Positions 24,601 through 55,287 of a DNA stretch of 64,000 nucleotides are shown piece by piece; positions within the stretch are counted from its first letter, which is position 1, and every line of letters starts with the position of its first letter. The notes beneath the pieces were generated by a model. That model was not told the DNA's origin. It was given only the letters and a program-made list of their open reading frames with translations, and ran no database searches. The translations under genes and the position numbers were made by a program. The stretch lies in the NCBI RefSeq assembly GCF_000150275.1, contig NW_002060960.1, positions 186,001 through 250,000 on the forward strand, given 5' to 3'. The stretch is from Trichoplax adhaerens (taxonomy: Eukaryota; Placozoa; Uniplacotomia; Trichoplacea; Trichoplacidae).

Positions 24601-24903
24601 TTTGCTGTTAGTACGGAAATTTGTAGTAACGTAATGACGTTTATATTGTTTGTGCAGATGTTGGCCACTCTGGTCTACAATAATCCCCAAGCAGCTGTTA
24701 TGTCGTACACCTTGAATTGGGTTGAACGCTTGCGAAGAATCAAAAAATTAAATGATCAAACGGCCGAAATAGAACGTTCGAAAGTATCACCTCCTATGGG
24801 CGATATTCCACAGCAAGATATCGATGCCAATGTTACGAAATCCGTCACCTGTAGCAAAGTTTTACTGGAGACCTTGTCCAAAAATTCGGTGATTCGTAAA
24901 TGA
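15641..24903 (+). CDS. TSC2: Tuberin, GTPase-activating subunit of the TSC complex
   Basis: Tuberin partners TSC1/hamartin at lysosomes and turns off Rheb, and so mTORC1. I joined 22 exons in phase: 15641-15835, 15979-16065, 17510-17623, 18286-18368, 18612-18676, 18828-18873, 19002-19088, 19197-19245, 19373-19498, 19590-19663, 19769-22506, 22579-22655, 22719-22779, 22847-22914, 23070-23298, 23341-23458, 23538-23616, 23716-23802, 23893-24079, 24162-24301, 24396-24575 and 24658-24903. This gives 1711 residues; human TSC2 has 1807. The N-terminal HEAT-like half includes LLRGAVSFIGICLWG and SVLPSFLQVL. A phospho-site-like RRSTSLRQ falls near residue 954, and RRATGNVSWV follows. The C-terminal Rap-GAP domain (about 1430-1650) shows IYTGGLDRSGADG, HVATLMPNKETD and IGNDFVTIVYDD, including the catalytic 'asparagine thumb' GND. 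Start chosen at MDSSPNQ: the only upstream extension has no ATG. Confidence 0.95.
16150..17300. repeat. 39-bp minisatellite in TSC2 intron 2
   Basis: More than twenty imperfect copies of a unit like GAGATATTGTTGAAGAAAAT + GATTTGCTATAGACTAGTA fill most of the 1.44-kb intron between exons ending at 16065 and starting at 17510. The clearest units are exactly 39 bases. Others gain or lose GTT triplets, and copies after about 17040 are badly decayed. Because 39 is a multiple of three, the array keeps a 137-codon frame open on the minus strand (16608-17021), which is a by-product of the repeat. Confidence 0.88.
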
Positions 24904-26230
24904 AAACTCTTTATGCTTTTTAGCAATTTTTGGAATTAAAATCGAAAATTTTTATAATAGTATAGGCAAAACTCTTTTGACTTTAATAGTAATTAAGTTT
25001 GCCAGAGTTTACAATATTGTTCTTCGATAATTCGGACGATAGATAGATGCATCTGATGTTCTTTCTGTCATTAGTAGTGATTGAATGGACACAGGTATAA
25101 TATTTGCTACAAAATATCAATTAAGGCCGTAAAACGGCTCGAGTAACTGCAACCTGCTCTGATTGTATCGTAGCTATTACTGAACCTATTTTTTTCTGGT
25201 ATGACAATTATTCATTTAATTAATTATCAATAAAGTTGAGTATTACTCACTTTAATTTTTACTGTGACGAAACTGATTTTCTCTTTTGCAATTTTAAGAA
25301 AGAAAGCGATAATTTTTATAGCCTTATAAGCATAATTCTTTAGCCGCTGCAATACTGTACTCATCAGCAGAATTTACAATACTAATTTAAAATATTTCTC
25401 ACAGTAGATGCATTTGATGTTCTTTGCGTCGCAAAATATTAATTAATGTCATAAAACGGCTTCGGTTGCAACAGCCTACTGTTTCTGAACTTAAGTTTTC
25501 CTGGTATTTGTGTACAATGTTTATTAATAAAGTTGAGCAATATTTTTTTAATTTTATAGTGCAGTACTATAGCGTACTTGCAACGGAAAAAATTTCGTTT
25601 ATTTCATTAAATCTGCTGCTGGTCAAGATGCCAGTGCAAAAACTGTGTTGTACTCTTGTGTTGATGAAAAAGTAGAACCAGTTGAACTACAGTATAAAGG
25701 ATAGTTTCATCGTTGTTCTAATAATTATGTAGTTTTACGTCATGTATCTGCGCTTGAAGGTATATTGCTTAAGGAATAAAACTAACCTTTTAAATATGAC
25801 CTTTTATTGTCAGTTTGACATAAAAAATAATTTGGAATTACCTAATTAGATTATACCTCCTAAAGTCTAGGCCAGAGATATAATTTTTAATCAGTTAGTT
25901 CCGTAAAATGATTCAGTAAGGTATTAATGCGAAAGTATTACGTTATTCAGCAAAAAAAAACCAGAAATTTTAAATTTGACATAATTTCGTCCTGTTATCC
26001 AATTCTATCAAGCGATTGTTTCATTAAAATTATAATCATTTAAACTGTTACAACTTCCTTAATCAAAAATTAAATACAAAACTTGTAAATTAAAATTTCA
26101 CCAGTCCATTTACAACGCTTCTATTGTTAGCGTTACAGGTATTCGAAAATATTCATAAAGTCGGAGATAATTAATTTTTACAATAGGAAATCTAATAATC
26201 GATCGTTTAATACAAGACAACTTTATAATT
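24904..26230. other. Convergent intergenic space TSC2 / SMG1
   Basis: 1.3 kb between two convergent stop codons, expected to hold both 3' UTRs. It contains a diverged tandem duplication: about 24920-25205 resembles 25285-25505, sharing GATGCATxTGATGTTCTTT, CAAAATAT.AATTAA..C, TAAAACGGCT and TTTCTGGTAT. The small ORF at 25424-25675 falls in the second copy and beyond, starts at a non-ATG codon and is unlikely to be a gene. The rest, 25680-26230, shows nothing. Confidence 0.65.
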
Positions 26231-45213
<18,983 letters not shown>

Positions 45214-46132
45214 ACTCTACACTGGATTAGTCTAGTTGTAATCCGTTCTGCTCAACTATAGAAATGATCAAAGGACCAAGTCAGTATCACAAAAGCAAAT
45301 GGAAAACTTTGTATTTGATAGCATGATAACATGAGAGAATACTATTGCAAATTAGACAAGAAGCAGCAGAACAACACCGTGTGTACTCCATTGCCTTAAC
45401 CAAAGGTATACCGGTACAGTGTCTGTTTACTCACCGTTGCAGTAAAAGATGGAATAAAATTCTAGATCAATCCACTAGTATCCATATACTAATTATTCTA
45501 TTCGGTTAAATTGACATTCAATGGTGTTCAAATTATCCTTGAAAAGCTTTCCTACAGCAGCCTTGGCATGAGAATTCAAGAAATGCAATTGGCCTTGTTA
45601 GCCATCATCTCCATTTGCTTCCAAAGTTTTGCAGCTGCTTGTTTAGGTCTGCTCGTACTGTAGGTGACACACTGACACAGTGACACATACTGCAAGCTGA
45701 AGCACCGATTGACAGTGTGCTACAGTACGTTCGTACTTGCATTGACGCCTACCAAGTCCGTTCAACCAACATACTGTGTCACTCTTGGATAGGGGTCACC
45801 CGCGGACGCTTCAGTACCGTGGTCCAAAGTGACACAGTACATTAGCGCAGTGACTGACACTTACGACACGACGTGCTGCGTACTTGCCATAGACTCCGAA
45901 ATACTTGCCAGCATTGAATAGTCCTAGACTGACGTTTTTGTAGTGAACGAGCACCCTGATAATGACCCACTTGCTGCATGACGTACTGTAGTACGATAGT
46001 CCATAGCATTGAGTATCGGGTATCAAGATAGTCTATGAGCCTACACTCCAGTATGCTCACTTTGCCGCCGCTGAGTCAATGTTAGGGTTTGTCGGGTGGC
46101 GAGGAAGGATTTCAACGAGCAAGAAAGTTCCT

Positions 46133-47720
46133 CAGATCGCCAATATTGGACGAGTTGATGGCGGCATACTGACTTTCTAGTTCAAGTCCAATCGTTAGTG
46201 TAGAATAGAAATTGCTATACTCTATCCAGGATTGGACATGAAGAGTAGCAATGGCAGTCGTAGAGACTTGTGTACTACCCCGCATGAACATGGAAATAGT
46301 CCATGCTTACCGTGTAGGCAGCGAGTACTGCAGATCGCCAATTTTGGACGAGTTGATGGCGGCATACTGACTTTCTAGTTCAAGTCCAATCGTTAGTGTA
46401 GAATAGCAATTGCTATACTCTATCCAGAATTGGACATGAAGAGTAGCAATGGCAGTCGTAGAGACTTGTGTACTACCCCGCATGAACATGGAAATAGTCC
46501 ATGCTTACCGTGTAGACAGCGATTACTGCAGGTCGAGAGACGAATGGTATGACTAGTTTCAACTTGATTTCCAGTGCCTAATGAAAAGTTCAACAAAGTT
46601 CTAAATTAGATCCAGCAAGATAGGCCCTCAGATCGCCAATATTGGACGAGTTGATGGCGGCATACTGACTTTCTAGTTCATGTCCAATCGTTAGTGTAGA
46701 ATAGAAATTGCTATACTCTATCCAGGATTGGACATGAAGAGTAGCAATGGCAGTCGTAGAGACTTGTGTACTACCCCGCATGAACATGGAAATAGTCCAT
46801 GCTTACCGTGTAGGCAGCGAGTACTGCAGATCGCCAATATTGGCCGAGTTGATGGCGGCATACTGACTTTCTAGTTCATGTCCAATCGTTAGTGTAGAAT
46901 AGAAATTGCTATACTCTATCCAGGATTGGACATGAAGAGTAGCAATGGCAGTCGTAGAGACTTGTGTACTACCCCGCATGAACATGGAAATAGTCCATGC
47001 TTACCGTGTAGGCAGCGAGTACTGCAGATCGCCAATTTTGGACGAGTTGATGGCGGCATACTGACTTTCTAGTTCAAGTCCAATCGTTAGTGTAGAATAG
47101 AAATTGCTATACTCTATCCAGAATTGGACATGAAGAGTAGCAATGGCAGTCGTAGAGACTTGTGTACTACCCCGCATGAACATGGAAATAGTCCATGCTT
47201 ACCGTGTAGACAGCGATTACTGCAGGTCGAGAGACGAATGGTATGACTAGTTTCAACTTGATTTCCAGTGCCTAATGAAAAGTTCAACAAAGTTCTAAAT
47301 TAGATCCAGCAAGATAGGCCCTCAGATCGCCAATATTGGACGAGTTGATGGCGGCATACTGACTTTCTAGTTCAAGTCCAATCGTTAGTGTACTGTAGAA
47401 TAGAAATTGCTATACTCTATCCAGGATTGGACATGAAGAGTAGCAATGGCAGTCGTAGAGACTTGTGTACTACCCCGCATGAACATGGAAATAGTCCATG
47501 CTTACCGTGTAGGCAGCGAGTACTGCAGATCGCCAATTTTGGACGAGTTGATGGCGGCATACTGACTTTCTAGTTCATGTCCAATCGTTAGTGTAGAGCA
47601 GAAATTGCGATACTCTATCCAGAATTGGACATGAAGTGTAGCAATGGTAGTCGTAGACTTGTATATGACATATACAGTATTACTCCGCATGAACATGGAA
47701 TAATCCATGGTTACCGTGTA
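46133..47720. repeat. 198-bp satellite with higher-order structure
   Basis: Seven units start with CAGATCGCCAAT at 46133, 46331, 46629, 46827, 47025, 47323 and 47526. Spacing is therefore 198, 298, 198, 198, 298 and 203 bases. The 298-base steps contain the 198-base unit plus the same 100-base spacer (GGTCGAGAGACGAATGGTAT to AAGATAGGCCCT), giving super-units of 496 and 694 bases. Units are nearly identical; some read AATATTGG and others AATTTTGG, and some TTCAAGTCC and others TTCATGTCC. As 198 is a multiple of three, each unit holds a 60-65 codon minus-strand ORF (MFMRGSTQVSTTAIATLHVQ), probably not a gene. Confidence 0.92.
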
Positions 47721-48014
47721 GACAGCGATTACTGTAGGTAGAGAGACGACTCGTATGACTAATTTCAGGTTGATTTCCAGTCGCTAGCCAAGAGTTCAAA
47801 TTTCTAGACTATATCGAGAATTGGACGTTCAAAGTAGCAACTGCAATAGATAGTAAACAAGACAATGTACCGGTGATAGCGTTAGTTTAATATTGCTAGC
47901 TCAAGTTTCATGTCCATGCCTTAGAGGAGAGTCCAATTCCTCTACTACTATACGAGTATATCAAGAATTGAATATTAGGACTCGAGGAGAGGCAACTGGA
48001 GTTGTAGTGGGAAA

Positions 48015-48305
48015 CTCCTATACTACGTGTAGATCGAGAATAGGGTACGGAGAGTTATCACTGCAGTAGTCAAAACTCCTATATTAGATCGAGAATAGGA
48101 TAGGGAGAGCTATCACTGCAGTAGTCAAAACTCTTATACCAGATCGAGAATAGGATAGGGAGAGTTATCACGGCAGTAGTCAAAACTCCTATACCAGGTC
48201 GAGAATAGGATAGGGAGAGTTATCACTGCAGTAGTCAAAACTCCTATACTAGATCAAGAATAGGATAGGAGAAGTAGCCACTGCAGCACTCAACAACTCC
48301 TATAC
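48015..48305. repeat. 55-bp minisatellite
   Basis: Five or more units of about 55 bases, marked by GAGAATAGG (or AAGAATAGG) at 48036, 48091, 48146, 48201 and 48256. Each is followed by AGAGTTATCACTGCAGTAGT + CAAAACTCCTATAC. The end units are more diverged. The unit's GAGAAT..GG core resembles the GAATTGGAC part of the upstream 198-bp satellite, so the two may be related. Confidence 0.88.
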
Positions 48306-49039
48306 TGTAGTATATCGTGTTTAGAAGTTTGTATGATTGCGAGTAAAATCGACTAACTAAAGGCTATGCATCAGCGATGACTTGAAAATCAATTACTGTA
48401 GCAATAAGTCTTGACCCTCGAATTCATCGTCATTACAACTGCAATAGCGTTGGGTAACATGAATTTTATTATTGACATGCTGTAGTCAATAGAGTCAAGT
48501 TTGCAAGCAAAACATGACTAAAGTCAATATTGCACATATGCCTTTCATCAAGTCTATGGCGCTGGATCAGAGTAATCGCTAATAAAGCCCTGGTGATTAT
48601 CTATTCGTTTGTAGACTGTCAATATTGAATATCATTTGGCAAGAATCGCTTGCATCTTTATCTCGCCGGATCGAAGACGCCAATCATGTAATAATACCAT
48701 GCAGCAATGATAGCCATACTAGCTATTTACAAACCAATTGCTAAGAAAAGGTTACACAGTAGACCGGGATTGTCCATTCCTATTTTTGAATAAATCACCA
48801 AGTAGTATAAGTCGTCCATTCTTGTTTATAAATAAAAGACGATATAGTTTGTATCAAGTTGTCCATATCTATTAATAACAAAACCCAGCCCTTAGCATTG
48901 AATAGGTCGAAGAATCGATTTTTTTATATCCTAATATAGCGCTACACTTGGCAATCTATTCATCTTTTGATTGCTAGTATGTCTTGCTTACTAAGGGTAG
49001 TATTAAGAGTAGAAATAGTTCTATAAGTTATACCGTTGA

Positions 49040-49790
49040 ATCGTAAGCGGTGGCGTGAACATGGTAGTAGTTATGTGTAACATGCTTCTCAAGTTATTCG
49101 TTTACCCAGTAATCATAAAGATGCTCCAAAAAATTGCCACTGATTATGACAGCATGTAAAAACACCTTGAAGCAGAAATCACTATCCATTTTGTACCCGT
49201 AGTAAAGTAGATGATTTCCTCCCAAGCGATAGTAATACCTCATTCCTACAAGCCACAATCAAGTCGCAAAGGCAGCTACGCCATTCGTCTTTTTTGAATA
49301 CTTATCCTTCCGACTTAACAGTACATCTTTCAATTTAATATAAAGTGTATACCGTTCACACGTAGGATATGGTGTAAACACGGTAGTTGGTTATGTGTAA
49401 CTTGCTTCTCTACTTATTCGTTTATCCAATTATCAAAAAGCTACTCAGAAAGTTGTCAATAATGATGACAGCATATATAAAATACCTTGAAGCAGAGATC
49501 GCTATCTATTTCCTACCCGTAGTATACTAGACGATTTCCTCCCATACGATAGCGATACTTCACGCCTACAAGGTACAATCAAATTGCTATGGTAACTACG
49601 GTATAAGCTTTATTTGAAATGGTTATCCTCCTAATTTAATAATCGTATACGAATATCTCTGCAACATGCAATGTTACCGTTCTATTGCAGGATATAGCAT
49701 AAAAATGGTAGTTAGTCATATGCAAATTGTTTCTCTTGTTATTAGTTTATCCAATAACCATTAAGATACTCCATGGATTGTTGCAGCATA
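49040..49790. repeat. ~320-bp diverged tandem repeat, 2-3 copies
   Basis: A block containing GTTATGTGTAAC.TGCTTCTC, TTATTCGTTTA, GATGACAGCAT, ACCTTGAAGCAGA.ATC and AGATGATTTCCTCCCA starts near 49045 and repeats near 49365. A third, partial copy lies near 49685-49790. Spacing is 320-321 bases at the landmark TTATGTGTAA (49071, 49391, about 49712). Copies are well diverged. Confidence 0.78.
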
Positions 49791-50849
49791 GAAACAAGGA
49801 TATCAACTTTAAATTACAATTTCAAAGTTGTTAGAATCCAATATCCAAATTTTATCATAAATTTTTATAAATATAGTAGCTTCAAAAAGACTGTGACGGC
49901 TAAAACTTCCGTAAGCATAAAACTAGTCATCTATAAAGGGAAATGTGCTTCATCAAGAGACTCCTGATAGACTCCATTTTACCAAAGTCCTTCCAGCTAC
50001 CTAACCGCATAGTTGATTATACCTACTCTTCATGGTTTCTAATCATAGCAGACACATCAAGTTCTTCAAATCAACATCACTCAATAAGGATAAAAACGAA
50101 CTAGCAGTAGTATTGAAATAGCTACGACGTCGGGCAAAAATCGACTTCATCTCGAGAGAAAAAAATTGCAGATATACGCGCTAGAAACATTTCATGATAT
50201 ACGCGTATATAAATCGTATCGCGATCACTATCATCATTTCTTGTCGGCCTTCTGTTACAGGCATTTAATATCAAAATCAACTAATCATAACCCTTGGCAA
50301 CTACATTGCCGAGCAGGAGCAATTATTTCCCATAATATAAATTCCTACTGGTCTAAATTGAAAGCCACCAATCGTGAACTGAGGTAATGACAATCATCAA
50401 AAAAGATACCGGCTGATTTCTACAACCTGTCATTTGACACATCGATGTCTCCACAAACGCCATTCCTTATTATAGTCATCCTATCTGTACATGGCACCCG
50501 CCGATATCCATTCCTTTATCGATATAGTAGCAAAAAGTCATCTATGACCATGTATTTTTATGGCTCGATACCATATAAGTCTTTTCTCTCCTTTCTTTCA
50601 CTTGCTGACCTAAGCCATATAGTTCACATCGATTCAAATATAGTCAACGAAATGGCAAACAGCAACTCATCTCAATGTTTGCACGATGAAAGCGTCAATG
50701 CAAAATCTCATCCTATCCATCTCCAGCCCTTATTAATAATTTTGATTGCAATACGATGAGCTATTCTAATTGCACCCAAGTGAGAGTAGATCTATAAAAC
50801 AACTTTTGCTAACTTGAATAACGCTAATGGTGAAGACAGCAGAATAAAA

Positions 50850-53540
50850 ATGGAAGATGACAATCAGCCTTCAAATGTACAAGACTTGTGGGATAGTGAC
50901 CTTGAGAATTTAATTCGTGCAAACTCAACTCGCAGCTCTAACCAAGAGCATTTAATAAGGGACCTATATCAGCAACTGTACAGCGCTGACATCGACGACC
51001 CAATCTCATCCTTTCCCATGAATAGTCCAGCCATGTCTGAAACAAATTTATCAACTAGTACATCACTTCAATCTTCAACAGCAAATTCTTCATCAAGCAA
51101 CGATGAAGAGATACCTCGTAAACTATCCAAGCAAACCATGGGAGATAATACCCATGATAGCAGAGTAGACAACCAAAAAGTAGAAAAAGGAACATCGAGA
51201 TATGATGAAACTGGCCATGTTGATGGTGTTGAATCAACCGTTGATGAACAGAATCAATCGAATACGCTTCCTGAATCTCAACCAAATCAAGCTGAAAAGT
51301 CGGATAATGAAGAGTCAATGGAATCATCGCCACCGATAACTCGTACGAGAAGGGAATTCATCACTGATCAAGGGCACCAAAGTTCCGGCTTTAATCAAAT
51401 AAGAAATACAAATGCTCCATCGAACAGGGAAAACGATCCATTAATTCGTCATCTTCATCAATGCAAGACGCACATTGCCTTTGAACCCCTGCGGAATCCT
51501 ATACCAAATCCAAGCCTTACATTTCGTCGAAAACTATTAGCGCCTGGATCTATCCTCAATGGTGGTCCTGGACGTGGTAGATGTAATAATCAGCAAGGTT
51601 TACCCATACCTAGATTTCTACAAAATGCTTTAAGGAACACTAATCCGAGAGTTGCTTCTATACTAACTGCTGATCACAGTTTAATGCATCCTATGCTGCC
51701 GAGGATGCCGATGCCTATAGCCGCGAACAATGCTGGATTTGAGGAGGTTAGTTAAAAAAAGTATATCTAGCACGAATTGAAGAGACTTTCTAGTGAGAGA
51801 ACTCACGCTGTTGACGAATTTCAAAGTCACCATTAAACTTGAATTATTTCAAGCCATTAGTTGAGATAGGTAGTAGCCTATATCACCGTAGGTATTGATG
51901 GCATTTTACTTTGATGAGTAAGTTTATGCAAAATGTATACAGTAAACATTTCGTTCTAGGAATATTAGTATGTTAGGTAGTAAAGATGACGAATAAGAAA
52001 TTGATGTAAACAACTAGAATACAATCAGAACTGACTACCTTAAATTGTTTAAAATTGATTTATAATATTTCAGTATAACAACACTTGCTTAATCATTTAA
52101 TCGACTACTATCGATATCCATCCATAAGAGCTAATTTTTCCCGAACAATGAAGGATTAACTATATTGTAATTGAGCATTTTAACTTTATTTAATCTACGT
52201 ACTTACTAAGAATCATCAATACATTATAGAAGTCTAGAATTATCAAGCTTAATCCTTCGTTATATATGTAACAGAAGCGGGTCTTACAATAGTTGTTGGT
52301 GTTTCTAAGATACAGAAACAGTATAGGAAACTCCCAACTAGTACACCACAGTGCTTCTTTTAACTTGCTGTTATTGATATTGCAAGATAAAGGAACAGTA
52401 TAAGAAATGGTACAGTACTTGCACTTCTACGTCAGATTTTGAATATGTCCAATATGCAATGCAATACCATCTATATGAGATAAAATAAATTCCATCATTT
52501 CTCAACATGTCCAACTTCCAATTAGCTCACGAATGATAACTTAACTGTCATTGAGTACCGTAAGCTATCCAATACTCTCAAATAGTATTATTGATCCAAG
52601 AAGATTACCTACATAGATATCTACAGTATAGAATAGAAAAGGACTACATGTGCATAATGAATATTTTTACTTTAACTAACAATTCTTAGCTAATTATTAA
52701 CAAAAAAATTGTCCTTCTTCTAACGTAGCAAACATAGTCAAAGTTAATATCCATCTTAAAACTAGGCGTAGTATAAAATTAAAATTTGATCTGCACCGGC
52801 TAACTTTTGTACCATGGTGTTATTTACACCCACAATATTCATTGCATCACTTGGTAAGCAGTGATATATTATCTACTACAATAACTGTACTGAAATAAGC
52901 TAAATTTCTATCAATTGTTTCCAAAATTCTAGCTTCCTGATATATCACTATTGGATACTAACACGAATAGTAACGTGGTTGGTACGAGGAATCAGAACCA
53001 TTCTCCAGTAAGTGATTCACAAACGACTCTCCTAGGACTGATCTGTAGACATTGTCTATGCAGATTCTAGCTACCTACAGTACAGGATGTACAATGAAGC
53101 AGATGTTAATGTAGTTCAATGGTTCTTTATCGAAACTAACCAGGTTATGCGTCATTGCTTTAAAAATTGCTAGTCTTCCGATAGGCAACCACAAGAGCAT
53201 AATACTACTGCAGATGCCAGCAATACTAACGTAGATAATTCTAACCCGCCACTAACTGCGACTTCACAGCCTCAATATAGCGCAGCTGATGTAAGTCAAT
53301 TAATTAGTCGAAAACAACACTTAACTCTCTACCCTACTAACGGCAAACTGATCGATCACTACAGCTATAATATTTAAGGCTAATATCTGCTATCTAATGA
53401 ATAATGCTATCAATTTATTCTAGTATTTTACTGTCAGGAATCATAACCCATTTTATGATAGCACTTCTGTATCTACCATGACGGAAGAGTCTCAAAATTT
53501 ATCTTCTACAGGCGATAATTCTGTAAATATTACATTCTAA
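50850..53540 (+). CDS. Disordered Ser/Asn/Gln-rich protein of unknown function
   Basis: Four exons join in phase 0: 50850-51746, 52933-53007, 53174-53290 and 53424-53540. They give about 401 residues ending SVNITF. The start is the first ATG after an in-frame TAG at 50787 (MEDDNQPSNVQDLWDSDLEN). The protein is polar, rich in Ser, Asn, Gln and Asp/Glu, with a basic central patch (SLTFRRKLLAPG, GGPGRGRCNNQQG) and no membrane segment or known domain. The acidic amphipathic start (VQDLWDSDLENLI) resembles a transactivation or coactivator-binding helix. Such a role is inference only. A further open stretch, 53702-53798, reads DAEGDNTSLTSSEANQ and ends in TAA. It looks coding in style but does not fit the phase of the last donor (53522), so an alternative or missed exon is likely. 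Confidence 0.6.
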
Positions 53541-53798
53541 AGTTGAATGAGATGAACAGATTATTTTGACGATATTTTATCACTAATAACGACTGAAAAA
53601 GCAATATATTAAATCTTGATATACTATAAAACCGTGAATTTTCTTAAATTGGAACACTAATGGTATCATTATTTTATCACAAAGGCCAATTCTGTATTTA
53701 CAGATGCAGAAGGCGATAATACGAGTTTGACCAGTAGCGAAGCAAATCAGTCGACAGATATTTCTGCTCCAGCTGAAACATCTCTTAGCCCTTCTTAA

Positions 53799-55287
53799 TC
53801 ACTGAAAAATGGAAGGTTTGTCTAATAAATACGGTAAAGTGATTAATAACTTAACTGAGAAACGGGACATAAAATATGAATCTTAAATTGGAAAATCTTT
53901 CAAATTTATTAATTCTGCTTCTCTAACACAGGTATAAACAGTTGCAAACAAGAAAACGAATAACATCTATATATAATCGTTAAATCAATGCTATAGATGA
54001 GTAATGATTGCTGAATGTTATTAATTCATTTAAAATGATTGTATAAGCCGTACTCAACGAATATGGTTACGCTAGTTGTTAATGTTGACTCGATCAGTTA
54101 ATTTATTAAACTTAATCATCCAAGTAATCATGAATCATGTAATAAAATATCACTTGTTCCATTAGAATGTAAGCTATTAAATGCATTTATCTATACGGTT
54201 TAGCAGTTAGATTACTTCATCCGATCAAGAATTGGAATAGATTTGTTTATAGGCCCATTAAAACTAAATTCAGCACAATTTCTTAGGATATACTGTTATG
54301 AAATATTTGACTTTTCCGATATTAATTCATATCGCTACGGTTGCTTTAGTACTTAATTCAATATAAAAAAGATTAATATCTCGGTAAAAATAGAAGGTGA
54401 TTATTAAGAATACTAAAGAGGATGATTAATATAAGATAGCAAATATCTAAAATTAATTATAATAAAACCCTCATCGATCTAACCAAACATTTAGAGTACT
54501 TCAATGATACATTTCCTATCCCTATTTCTAGAATTACGTCCTAACTGAAGGGTAACCATTGCATCATTTAAAATTTCTGCTTAGAATACTCTATTCAAAT
54601 ATCAAGCTAGATCTGGGACAAGAAATTAATACTTTCTTCGAGCACTCCAGCTATTGCTAAATGGCTTTTTTGGCATTGTACTGTATTCCATCTAATCTAG
54701 TAGTAGCGACTATAAATCTCCATAATAATAATGAGAGTAAGCGATACTACAAGGCGGCAAAGAAGATAGCGTAAAATCAACAAAATTAAAACCTAACTAG
54801 TAGTACCTGTAAGCTTGTCTATTAAGATGTACATTTCATTATCTAATACAATCATAAAGTTTAGTTAATGCAGCAGTATTACTAAAAAAGTACAAGTACA
54901 TTCATTTTTAATGAAGGAAAGTCACTGTACGATTAAAATAGCAAATTTCAATTTATTTTGTTTTATAAACAATACGAACATAGGTTAAAAACTCGATACA
55001 GCCAACTGTTGACAAATACTTCCATAATTAGGGGTTATAGAAGTATAACCATGTTTAACTAGTTTCATTTTTTGAAATTTGAATAACTCATACAATCAGA
55101 GAAAATATGGTTAATCTTGTGGTTATTAACAACAACGATATTAAATCAAAATCTATCCAATCTTAAATGCTTTAACCTAATAATCATGTAGCCGGTAAGC
55201 CTTAGCTTGCTATCCTATTTTTACAAATTGAGTCGAATCTAAGAGATAGAAAAGTTAACGTTTTTCTCTATAACATTGCTCAAGAAT
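53799..55287. other. Convergent intergenic space
   Basis: About 1.5 kb of AT-rich sequence between the unknown plus-strand gene and the end of the APAF1-like gene. I see no ORF, repeat or structured RNA in it. Confidence 0.6.

Larger units (their letters stand above)
45214..50849. other. Satellite-rich region upstream of SMG1
   Basis: 5.6 kb between the SMG1 start and the next gene on the other strand. It holds a TGACACAGTGACAC-rich stretch (45660-45850), a 198-bp satellite, a 55-bp minisatellite and a 320-bp tandem repeat, each listed separately. The ORF 50445-50759 starts with ATG but has no recognisable domain. Bases 48310-49040 show nothing further. Confidence 0.6.

Noticed and set aside
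46307-47183. Repeated 60-65 codon ORFs starting MFMRGSTQVS on the minus strand
   Set aside because: They are the same frame in each 198-bp satellite unit. The repeat length is a multiple of three, which explains the open frames without coding function.
50850-53540. Identification of the disordered gene as p53
   Set aside because: Only the short N-terminal motif is similar; no zinc-binding Cys/His or DNA-binding core is present in any exon.
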